A DNA stretch of 13,734 bases from Gammaproteobacteria bacterium. GTDB lineage: Bacteria > Pseudomonadota > Gammaproteobacteria > Arenicellales > DRJH01. Positions 1 through 5,578 of this stretch are shown piece after piece. Position numbers and translations under genes: made by a program. The notes beneath the pieces are model-generated. The model searched no databases, had not been told where the DNA came from, and was given only the letters and a program-made list of their open reading frames with translations. The stretch lies in assembly GCA_011052285.1 (NCBI GenBank), contig DRJH01000195.1, positions 1-13,734 of the forward strand, read 5' to 3'. Position 1 is the first letter of the stretch. The number at the start of each line of letters is the position of its first letter.

Positions 1-2
1 GT

Positions 3-86
3 GCTGAAGAATACCTCGGTAATGAATTAAAAACCCACTTATATTCAGTAGGTTGTAAAATTCAAAAAGTGCATTTTTCAGCATAG
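3..86 (+). pseudogene. possible C-terminal tail of an unidentified protein, cut by the window edge
   Basis: A frame enters from the left edge and reads 27 codons (beginning AEEYLGNELK, ending KVHFSA) to a TAG at 84-86. It is noted because it stops about five bases before the point where the DUF4011 remnant on the other strand loses family resemblance (near 91), which is what a junction between two truncated units would look like. I do not recognise the sequence. A 27-codon open frame is easily reached by chance, so this is a weak call. Confidence 0.2.
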
Positions 87-90
87 AGAG

Positions 91-456
91 TATATCAATA
101 GCGCAAACGAAATCAGCCTCAACTTCTTCAACCAATTGCTTCTTACCATTCTCAATTGCAGCAGAAAATGGGAGTACGGGGCTTTGAGTGATGAGCGTTG
201 TTTCAAAAACAATCAGTTCATTCAAGGATATACGTTTTCTTAGAGCGGTAACGTCATCTGTCACAACAGATCGAAAACTGTCCGGCTGCAACCAAACACC
301 AACAAAAGAGTGCCCATCCTTAAGGATAACAATTGGGTATAAACCAGCTTGCTCAATTGTAGAACAAAAGAGCATTGTCGTATCCATACACGTCGCCAAC
401 CTTCCAGACATGACCATGGACGGCGTTCGGATTTTTTGCCCCGTTTGTTCAAAACT
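91..456 (-). pseudogene. remnant of a DUF4011-family helicase (putative defence protein)
   Basis: Read on the minus strand from 456 downward, about 122 codons are open with clear protein character. The order is SFEQTGQKIRTPSMVM, then LATCMDTTMLFCSTIEQAGL, then KDGHSFVGVWLQPDSF, then DDVTALRKRISLNELIVFET and, at the end, ADFVCAIDI. This matches what I recall of the conserved N-terminal region of DUF4011 proteins: a Cys-Leu/Met-Asp block, a GHxFxGVWLQP block and an LRKRI/ELxxFETTL block, thought to be transglutaminase-like. Full proteins of this family usually exceed 1000 residues and carry a superfamily 1 helicase plus a nuclease; some belong to phage-defence systems such as Hhe. A TAG at 457-459 sits directly before the conserved part. 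After CAIDI the expected arginine-rich continuation is missing, although the frame stays open to base 1. The helicase and nuclease are not in the window. An ATG exists at 415-417, but I see no ribosome site. It is a pseudogene fragment, recognised by motif memory only. Confidence 0.68.
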
Positions 457-464
457 CTAACGTC

Positions 465-647
465 TTACTTGCCATAAAATATCTTATTGATGTCCGAATT
501 CTTCTCCATCGAATCTTCCAGCACCATAAGCTTTCCAGCCAACAGACCGGGCTTCCGCTTACCTTCAGGGTTGTCGGCATAACGATCATGCGCCGCATCT
601 TTGGAAGATTTGATCAATGCTTCATCTGCTGAGAGCGCAATATTCAT
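465..647 (-). CDS. small antitoxin-like protein, possibly an orphan or hybrid antitoxin
   Basis: This 60-residue protein starts at an ATG preceded by AGGAG seven bases upstream, and a good promoter-like sequence lies further up, so it is probably expressed. The first residues (MNIALSADEALIKSS) resemble the start of ribbon-helix-helix/VapB antitoxins. The C-terminal half (GKRKPGLLAGKLMVLEDS, then a short acidic tail ending IFYGK) resembles the toxin-neutralising tail of Phd/YefM-type or related antitoxins, where a KPGLLxGK run is followed by acidic residues. The dimerisation core expected between the two is missing, so a deletion may have joined two parts. No toxin follows: seventeen bases beyond the first base of its stop codon the DUF4011 remnant begins. 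An orphan antitoxin left after loss of its toxin is my reading. It could also be an unrelated small protein. Confidence 0.42.
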   Translation of the reverse strand: MNIALSADEALIKSSKDAAHDRYADNPEGKRKPGLLAGKLMVLEDSMEKNSDINKIFYGK

Positions 648-687
648 AACAGGCTCCTACACAAGCCGTTATGTGGATGGCGTGGCA

Positions 688-717
688 AGTATAGAACACT
701 ATTTCTATTTGCATCAA
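688..717 (-). promoter_or_regulatory. sigma70-like promoter for the antitoxin-like gene
   Basis: On the minus strand TTGATG (717-712) and TATACT (693-688) are separated by 18 bases and lie about 40 bases upstream of the ATG at 647. The -10 is one base from consensus. The rest of the 648-869 stretch shows no convincing gene; it holds only a six-base inverted repeat (GGGCCG 791-796 with CGGCCC 808-813). Confidence 0.42.
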
Positions 718-869
718 ATTGATGGCCTACAACACAAGCTATTGATATCATATGGAAATTATAATCGTATTTGTTGTACTTTTGATACAGGGGCCGTACT
801 TAACCCCCGGCCCTGCGGGTGCACTGTGTACGTCCAAATAGGCTGTCCTGCCGATTTGCTGCTTTCCGT

Positions 870-902
870 GGCGTAAAAGACCATGGACGGCCTTTTTACG
901 CC
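870..902 (-). terminator. hairpin downstream of vapC, possible terminator
   Basis: GGCGTAAAA (870-878) and TTTTACGCC (894-902) form a perfect nine-base-pair stem around a 15-base loop. It begins 16 bases after the vapC stop on the minus strand, where a terminator for vapBC would be expected. The T-run is inside the stem rather than after it, so it is not a textbook intrinsic terminator; the structure could act in either direction or be a relic of a mobile-element end. Confidence 0.35.
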
Positions 903-918
903 TTCATCAAACATAATT

Positions 919-1302
919 TCACTTCCTATAAGCTGGTGAGAGGTTCTTCAACATCGGGTAATGCTTTGTGTTGAGCGTCGCCATTCTTGCATGTTCGGTT
1001 TTGGCCGTAGCAGCCAGAATGGCATCTGCCAGTCCGACACCGTGTGATTTGCCGTAATCGCGCTTGTAAAGCCCTCCATCCATGGCAATTACGGCACTGA
1101 CGGGTACAACACGAAAAAGGGAAATAAAGTTCTCCAGAATCGCCTGTTCAGCACTGCCTTTTACACCGGAAAACAACTCCGCAACAACGATAGAAGACAT
1201 GATGACCCGATCCGCGTGGGTATTGATAAAGGTGACTGCTTTGTGGTATCCGCGAAAAAAGTCAATTAGAACATCCGTGTCGAGAAGGATCGGCTTAGTC
1301 AT
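919..1302 (-). CDS. vapC: VapC-type PIN-domain ribonuclease toxin
   Basis: This is a 127-residue PIN-domain protein, the toxin of a type II toxin-antitoxin pair. VapC enzymes are Mg2+-dependent endoribonucleases that cleave RNA such as tRNA or rRNA when the antitoxin is degraded. The acidic metal-binding residues are present: Asp8 in ILLDTDVLIDFF, Glu42 in VVAELFSG, Asp93 in GLADAILAATA, and Asn111 in TLNTKHYP at the position often held by Asp or Asn. Length is typical. The ATG at 1302-1300 is chosen because it overlaps the vapB stop as ATGA and puts the start directly before the PIN beta-strand; a longer frame adds 22 residues that only re-read vapB. Nothing suggests inactivation. The specific RNA target cannot be told from sequence. 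Confidence 0.9.
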   Translation of the reverse strand: MTKPILLDTDVLIDFFRGYHKAVTFINTHADRVIMSSIVVAELFSGVKGSAEQAILENFISLFRVVPVSAVIAMDGGLYKRDYGKSHGVGLADAILAATAKTEHARMATLNTKHYPMLKNLSPAYRK

Positions 1303-1538
1303 GAATCGGGTCTGTCCCATGCGGCCCGTATGGTGTTGAAATCCTGTATATCTGTACGATTTCTCCAAATTCCGGCCGCTTCGCGCAACACCGCCTCACG
1401 CTGATGATGACCCAGTTGATCAATCATCTGATCAACCGCCTGCCGAATCAGTTCGCTTTGTTTCCGTCCAGTGGTTTTCGCAATTCTTGACAGTTCGTTC
1501 CGCTGATGTTCCGTCAGATATATCTGTGTTCGTACCAT
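1299..1538 (-). CDS. vapB: VapB-type ribbon-helix-helix antitoxin
   Basis: A 79-residue protein with an N-terminal ribbon-helix-helix (CopG/RHH_1) fold: the strand VRTQIYLTEHQ, the helix RNELSRIAKTTGR, and the second helix SELIRQAVDQMID at about residues 28-41. The C-terminal part (about 45-79, ending WDRPDS) would wrap around and block the VapC active site. Family members bind their own promoter with the toxin and neutralise it. The start is an ATG preceded by a strong GGAGG at six-base spacing. It overlaps vapC by four bases (ATGA), the usual translational coupling that keeps antitoxin in excess. Promoter and palindromic AT-rich candidate operator lie directly upstream. Confidence 0.88.
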   Translation of the reverse strand: MVRTQIYLTEHQRNELSRIAKTTGRKQSELIRQAVDQMIDQLGHHQREAVLREAAGIWRNRTDIQDFNTIRAAWDRPDS

Positions 1539-1542
1539 GGTG

Positions 1543-1590
1543 CACCTCCAATGCTATATACATCAACAGTATACACCATATATCCAAAGT
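1543..1590 (-). promoter_or_regulatory. vapBC promoter/operator region with strong ribosome site
   Basis: On the minus strand GGAGGTG (1549-1543) is the vapB ribosome-binding site. TATACT (1573-1568) is a good -10 about 30 bases before the ATG; its -35 is poor, as is common for autoregulated operons. The -10 overlaps the palindrome GTATAC and sits among repeated TATATA/TGTATA runs (roughly 1554-1585), which are candidate VapB operators. Confidence 0.4.
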
Positions 1591-1597
1591 TAAAAAT

Positions 1598-1780
1598 TCA
1601 GGACCTGCGCACCAGCAATGCCCTTTTGATATGATTGATGACCACCATATTATTCGCTTCCAAAAGGTTGGGGATATCGCAGCTTTTGCATCTTGGCCAC
1701 TGCGGCAAAGGTGGTCCGGAAACTATCGCCGGATTGTGGGGCAGCGACCGTCGATATTGCGAACATTTTCCTAATTGATA
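1598..1780 (-). other. unidentified coding-like remnant with a two-cysteine motif, adjacent to tRNA-Ser
   Basis: A 60-codon open frame on minus, bounded by TAA (1781-1783) and TGA (1598-1600), contains PHNPAIVSGPPLPQWPRCKSC followed shortly by PNLLEANNMVV. The CxxC pair, the Trp-Pro-Arg run and the hydrophobic stretch look more like protein than random sequence, but there is no good start codon or ribosome site. It begins only about 17 bases from the tRNA 3' end. I do not recognise the family. It may be the truncated end of an island gene. No other gene is visible between vapB and the tRNA. Confidence 0.22.
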
Positions 1781-1796
1781 TTATTATTTATTAAAT

Positions 1797-1887
1797 TGGC
1801 GGAGAGGGTGGGATTCGAACCCACGTGGGGCTTGCGCCCCCAACGGATTTCGAGTCCGCGCCGTTATGACCGCTTCGGTACCTCTCC
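1797..1887 (-). tRNA. tRNA-Ser (anticodon CGA)
   Basis: On the minus strand the acceptor GGAGAGG (1887-1881) pairs with CCTCTCC (1807-1801), followed by discriminator G and an encoded CCA (1799-1797). The anticodon loop CTCGAAA is closed by CGGA/TCCG and gives anticodon CGA, reading UCG. A long variable arm (GGGGC-GCAA-GCCCC) is the hallmark of class II tRNA-Ser, and the T-arm is GTGGG-TTCGAAT-CCCAC. The total is 91 bases with CCA. Accessory genes lie on its 3' side, the usual target side for integrases, but I found no second copy of the 3' end in the window. Confidence 0.96.
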
Positions 1888-1915
1888 AATTGAATCAACC
1901 CGTTTCGCAGGCGGG

Positions 1916-1944
1916 ATGGTAAACTCTCCCGATTCGAATCACAA
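1916..1944 (-). promoter_or_regulatory. putative tRNA-Ser promoter
   Basis: On minus, TTGTGA (1944-1939) and TACCAT (1921-1916) are spaced by 17 bases, followed by a GC-rich stretch (CCCGCC) as in stringently controlled stable-RNA promoters. A start about seven bases on would give a 5' leader of roughly 20 bases before the tRNA. The spacer includes the perfect palindrome GATTCGAATC (1931-1940). Confidence 0.4.
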
Positions 1945-1983
1945 GCCTGCCTGCTCTGTCCGTGACAGCCTCCTAGTGTGAGC

Positions 1984-1999
1984 TGCAGTGTTGCAGTGT
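1984..1999 (+). repeat. perfect tandem 8-mer upstream of mltF
   Basis: TGCAGTGT occurs twice in direct succession (1984-1991, 1992-1999), 72 bases before the chosen mltF start. It could be a protein-binding site for mltF control, but two short copies may be chance. The rest of 1945-2070 shows no gene and no convincing mltF promoter. Confidence 0.25.
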
Positions 2000-2070
2000 C
2001 GGTTACGCTCAGTGGAGTTCGCAGTAGCAATTTTCTGCACAGGGTGTCGTTGTTGAACGGGTTGGGTTTT

Positions 2071-3498
2071 ATGGAAAAAGACCAAATACTTACCTATTGT
2101 CGAGCCCATCGAACATTTATCGTGGCTGTGCTCTGTGGTCTGGTAATTTTGGAAGTTGGCGTTTGGTTTTGGTATCTGCCTTCACGTTTGGCAGATCTGT
2201 CAGACCTGCGGCAGGGTGCAAAGCTACGTGTTGTTACCTCTTACGAATCCAGCCTCGAAGAGCCCGTTGCTCGGGGCTTGTATGAATTGCAAGACCGCTT
2301 GAGCAGTGGATTGGCTGCCTCATTGGGGACCCGTGTTGAACAAATCCCGGTCAGCAATCGAGCACATTTATTGCAACAAATGAGAACAGGCCAGGCCCAT
2401 CTGGGGCTGATTGATTTGACGATTAATCCGCAGTTGAGTCGGTCGTTGCGGCATTCGATGGTATTTGCGACCAGCCAGCTGCAGGTTGTCTATCAGCGTG
2501 GTAGCCAGCGCCCACGCACGGCAGAGGATCTGGTAGGTCGGAATATTGTTGTGTCTGGTGATAGCGCTGCCAGTTTCTACTTGCTGCAGTTGCAAGGGCG
2601 GTTCCCGGACCTGCGTTGGCGTGAAACAAAAAAAAGTGACAACAAACAATTGCTACTTGATGTTGTAAATGGTCAGTTACAGACGACCATTGTTGATCGT
2701 AATTTGTTGGATGAAGTTCGGCTCCTTTACCCGCTCCTGGCCGTGGGTTATGAGATACCACAACCACTGCAGTGGGCCTGGGTGATGCCGAAAATGGCAT
2801 CAGATTCCTTCGTGGAGGTTGTCGACCGCTACCTGCGCGGTGCCGTGGCCAGCGGTTTGCTTGATGCCTTGCAGGATCGGCTACTCGGTGCGCCGGTTCG
2901 TTTTGATTTTGTGGATACACGATCCTTTCATCGTGCTGTCGTGGCCAGGCTTCCGGCGTTGTTGAGCGACTTTCAATTGGCTGGGGCACAGACGGGGGTG
3001 GATTGGAAACTATTGGCCGCACAGGCCTATCAGGAATCACACTGGGACCCGCGGGCGGTTTCCAGTACGGGAGCTCGTGGCTTGATGCAGCTGACCGGTA
3101 GCGCAGCAAATCAGTTCGCCGTTGCAGATCCGTTTGATCCCTGGCAAGCTGTGCTGGGTGGGGCACGTTATCTGCGTCAGTTGATTGCACGATTACCGGC
3201 GAAGATGTCCCTTGTAGACAGACGCTGGGCAGCCTTGGCAGCCTATAACTATGGTATGAAAAATATCCTCGAAGCGAGGAGTAGGGCAACAACCAAGGGC
3301 CGCAATCCCAATTATTGGGTGGTGATCCGCGATGAGCTGTTAAAGCCGCAAATCTCTGTGCCGGAACCCGTGGGGCCACAGAGAATAGATCGCGCCCGTC
3401 AAGCGGTCCGCTACGTGCGGCGAATTCGGGGTTATTACCGGATTTTGTCTTCCCCGATGATGGTAAAGTATACCCGGAATGCGCCAATATCAAACTGA
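2071..3498 (+). CDS. mltF: membrane-bound lytic murein transglycosylase F
   Basis: MltF cleaves the MurNAc-GlcNAc bond of peptidoglycan with 1,6-anhydro-MurNAc formation, acting in the periplasm from the membrane. The 475-residue product has an N-terminal hydrophobic segment (about residues 12-30, FIVAVLCGLVILEVGVWFW). A solute-binding-protein-like (SBP_bac_3) regulatory domain follows at about 42-270 (LRVVTSYESS to the HSMVFATSQLQVVYQ region). The C-terminal SLT catalytic domain spans about 295-440. The catalytic Glu is residue 322 in AAQAYQESHWDPRAVS, followed by the hallmark GARGLMQLT and the AALAAYNYG block. Length fits the family (about 480-520). The ATG at 2071 is preferred over an upstream GTG at 1978 because it begins right before the membrane segment; its ribosome site is weak. 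The gene converges on tadA and overlaps its 3' end by nine bases. Confidence 0.93.
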   Translation: MEKDQILTYCRAHRTFIVAVLCGLVILEVGVWFWYLPSRLADLSDLRQGAKLRVVTSYESSLEEPVARGLYELQDRLSSGLAASLGTRVEQIPVSNRAHLLQQMRTGQAHLGLIDLTINPQLSRSLRHSMVFATSQLQVVYQRGSQRPRTAEDLVGRNIVVSGDSAASFYLLQLQGRFPDLRWRETKKSDNKQLLLDVVNGQLQTTIVDRNLLDEVRLLYPLLAVGYEIPQPLQWAWVMPKMASDSFVEVVDRYLRGAVASGLLDALQDRLLGAPVRFDFVDTRSFHRAVVARLPALLSDFQLAGAQTGVDWKLLAAQAYQESHWDPRAVSSTGARGLMQLTGSAANQFAVADPFDPWQAVLGGARYLRQLIARLPAKMSLVDRRWAALAAYNYGMKNILEARSRATTKGRNPNYWVVIRDELLKPQISVPEPVGPQRIDRARQAVRYVRRIRGYYRILSSPMMVKYTRNAPISN

Positions 3499-4002
3499 CT
3501 TAGGGGCAAAGTGGTAAGAACCCCGCTTTTTTGTGTGCCTGACTTTGCTACGTCTGCTGTTGAAGAAAGTACGTAACAGCATGGCACTTTGTTGTTCCAG
3601 AATCCCAACGCTGAGATCGCAATGGTGATTGAGGTCTTTCGATTGCAGTAGATTACAAATTGATCCGGCGGCACCGGTGCGCGGGTCAGGGGTGGCGAAT
3701 ACCACGCGCTGTATTCGTGCCAGGATGATGGCGCCGGCACACATACTACAGGGCTCAAGTGTACAGTATAGTGTGGTGCCGGGCAGTCGATAATTTGCCA
3801 ATGTGCTGGCCGCCTGGCGCAGTGCGAGGATCTCGGCATGTGCGGTCGGGTCATGATGAGCGATGGGTTGATTCCAGGCTTCGGCCAGCAGTTGTTCGTC
3901 TTTGATCAATACTGCCCCTACCGGCACTTCACCTGCTGCGGCCGCTTGTTTTGCCAGTCCCAGCGCCCGCTTCATCCAGAACTGGTCGGTTGTTATTCCC
4001 AC
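3490..4002 (-). CDS. tadA: tRNA-specific adenosine deaminase
   Basis: TadA deaminates adenosine-34 of tRNA-Arg(ACG) to inosine, allowing one tRNA to read CGU, CGC and CGA; it is usually essential. The 170-residue protein has the zinc-deaminase signature: HAEI with His55 and the catalytic proton-shuttle Glu57, then LEPCSMCAGA with Cys85 and Cys88. The N-terminal FWMKRALGLAKQA and EVPVGAVLI match the family start. Initiation is at a GTG (4002-4000) overlapping the guaA stop by ten bases; a later ATG (codon 10) would cut the conserved first helix. It is the third gene of guaB-guaA-tadA, presumably translated by coupling. The basic, serine-rich tail past about residue 150 is family-variable, and its last nine bases overlap the convergent mltF. 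Confidence 0.95.
   Translation of the reverse strand: MGITTDQFWMKRALGLAKQAAAAGEVPVGAVLIKDEQLLAEAWNQPIAHHDPTAHAEILALRQAASTLANYRLPGTTLYCTLEPCSMCAGAIILARIQRVVFATPDPRTGAAGSICNLLQSKDLNHHCDLSVGILEQQSAMLLRTFFNSRRSKVRHTKKRGSYHFAPKSV
3503..3532 (+). terminator. weak candidate terminator for mltF inside the tadA 3' end
   Basis: GGGG (3503-3506) and CCCC (3521-3524) could pair around a 14-base loop and are followed by TTTTTT (3527-3532), just after the mltF stop. The stem has only four pairs and lies in tadA coding sequence, so the evidence is mainly position and the T-run. Confidence 0.22.
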
Positions 4003-5567
4003 TCGATGGTGGCAGGTGGTTTGCCGGAAATATCGTAGGCCACGCGACTGACTCCAGGCACTTCATTGATAATGCGACTCGAAACCTGTGCCAGCACGTC
4101 ATAGGGTAATCGTGCCCAATTGGCCGTCATAAAGTCTACCGTCTCAACTGCACGCAGGGTAATCACGTAGTCATAGGCACGATGATCACCGACCACTCCA
4201 ACCGATTTTACCGGCAAAAATACCGCGAACGCCTGGCTGACCTTGTCATAGAGGTCAGCGTCATACAGGGTCTGGATGAAGATAGCATCGGCCTGGCGCA
4301 AAATGTCAGCAAACGTTTTTTTTACCTCGCCGAGAATTCGCACGGCAAGCCCCGGGCCGGGGAAGGGGTGGCGAAAGACCATACTGTGAGGAAGTCCCAA
4401 ATCCACACCGATACGGCGCACCTCGTCCTTGAACAATTCACGCAGTGGCTCCAGCAGCCGCAAACGCATATTTTCAGGAAGACCACCCACATTGTGGTGG
4501 GATTTGATGACTTTGGCCTTGCCGGTGCGAGAACCCGCTGATTCGATGACATCGGGATAGATGGTTCCCTGAGCTAGCCACTGGGCATTCTGGCAAAGTT
4601 CAGCCTGTTCCTGAAAAACCTCAATAAACAGATTGCCAATGACTTTGCGTTTGTGTTCCGGGTCAGTAATGCCTCGCAGGGCGGTGAGAAAACGTTGCTC
4701 GGCATTGATGCGAATAACCCGTACACCGAGGTTTTCGGCAAAGGTTGCCATCACCTGATCGCCCTCATGCAAGCGCAACAGGCCGTTGTCGACGAAGATG
4801 CAGGTCAGACGGTCACCAATTGCGCGTTGCAACAGGGCGGCAACGACTGATGAATCCACGCCACCGGACAGGCCCAGGATGACTTCATCATCCCCGGTGC
4901 GGGCGCGAATATCTGCAATTGAGGCATTGATGATATTATCGACAGTCCAGCGTTGATCGCTGCCGCAGATGTCGGCTACAAAGTGCTTCAGAATAGCCCG
5001 TCCCTGCAGGGTATGGGTGACTTCCGGGTGGAATTGCAGGCCATAAAAATGCCGTGTTTCATCGGCTATGCCAGCCAACGGTGCGTTGTCTGTTGCAGCA
5101 ATGGCACTAAATCCTGGAGGGAGTTTGGCGACGCGATCGCCATGGCTCATCCATACGTCCAGTTGGGGCTCGCCAGGGAGTTCAGGTGAGTCGCTCAGAT
5201 TGTCGAGCAGTGAAGAATGGCCAATCGTCCGTACCCGGGCGTGCCCGTATTCATGTACGACCGAGGCTTCTACCCGGCCACCGAGTTGTGTCGCCATTGT
5301 CTGCATGCCATAACAGATACCTAGCAGTGGCCAGCCTTGAGTAAATAATTGTGGAGGGGCTTGAGGCGGTTCCTGTTTATGGGCCGATTCTGGTCCGCCG
5401 GAGAGAATGACCCCTTTGGGGGAGAAGCGTTGAATTTCTATAAATTCGACATCATAGGGCAGGATTTCACAATAGACCCCGATTTCACGTACCGAGCGGG
5501 CGATCAACTGGGTGTATTGGGAGCCAAAATCCAGTATCAGAACACGATCAGTATGCAGATCAGTCAC
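3993..5567 (-). CDS. guaA: GMP synthase (glutamine-hydrolysing)
   Basis: GuaA converts XMP, ATP and glutamine to GMP in the cytoplasm, the last step of guanine nucleotide synthesis. The 524-residue length is normal. The class I glutamine amidotransferase domain (about 8-200) has the nucleophile Cys85 in GICYGMQ and partners His180 and Glu182 in QFHPEV. The ATP pyrophosphatase domain has the PP-loop SGGVDSS at 234-240. The C-terminal dimerisation domain ends in KPPATIEWE, the expected XMP-binding tail. The start is a GTG (5567-5565), 11 bases after the guaB stop, with a modest AGG ribosome site overlapping that stop. It follows guaB and precedes tadA without gaps, so one transcript is expected. 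All key residues are intact. Confidence 0.97.
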   Translation of the reverse strand: MTDLHTDRVLILDFGSQYTQLIARSVREIGVYCEILPYDVEFIEIQRFSPKGVILSGGPESAHKQEPPQAPPQLFTQGWPLLGICYGMQTMATQLGGRVEASVVHEYGHARVRTIGHSSLLDNLSDSPELPGEPQLDVWMSHGDRVAKLPPGFSAIAATDNAPLAGIADETRHFYGLQFHPEVTHTLQGRAILKHFVADICGSDQRWTVDNIINASIADIRARTGDDEVILGLSGGVDSSVVAALLQRAIGDRLTCIFVDNGLLRLHEGDQVMATFAENLGVRVIRINAEQRFLTALRGITDPEHKRKVIGNLFIEVFQEQAELCQNAQWLAQGTIYPDVIESAGSRTGKAKVIKSHHNVGGLPENMRLRLLEPLRELFKDEVRRIGVDLGLPHSMVFRHPFPGPGLAVRILGEVKKTFADILRQADAIFIQTLYDADLYDKVSQAFAVFLPVKSVGVVGDHRAYDYVITLRAVETVDFMTANWARLPYDVLAQVSSRIINEVPGVSRVAYDISGKPPATIEWE

Positions 5568-5578
5568 TGGATATTGAC

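Noticed and set aside
188..460. 90-codon plus-strand open frame
   Set aside because: It is antisense to the DUF4011 remnant, whose conserved blocks show that minus is the coding strand.
601..876. 91-codon plus-strand open frame
   Set aside because: No ribosome site, no recognisable motif, and it overlaps the promoter and start of the minus-strand antitoxin-like gene.
412..891. 13-base direct repeat GACCATGGACGGC at 412-424 and 879-891
   Set aside because: One 13-mer repeat is about what chance gives in a window this size. The first copy is inside the DUF4011 coding remnant and not at a boundary.
1775..2030. Open frames on both strands over the tRNA, including one with ERVGFEPTWGLRP
   Set aside because: These are the classic spurious translations of a tRNA-Ser gene and its flank; the tRNA structure explains the sequence.
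2423..3493. 356-codon open frame on the minus strand
   Set aside because: It is antisense to mltF, Pro/Arg/Ser-rich with no family features, while mltF has full domain and catalytic motifs.
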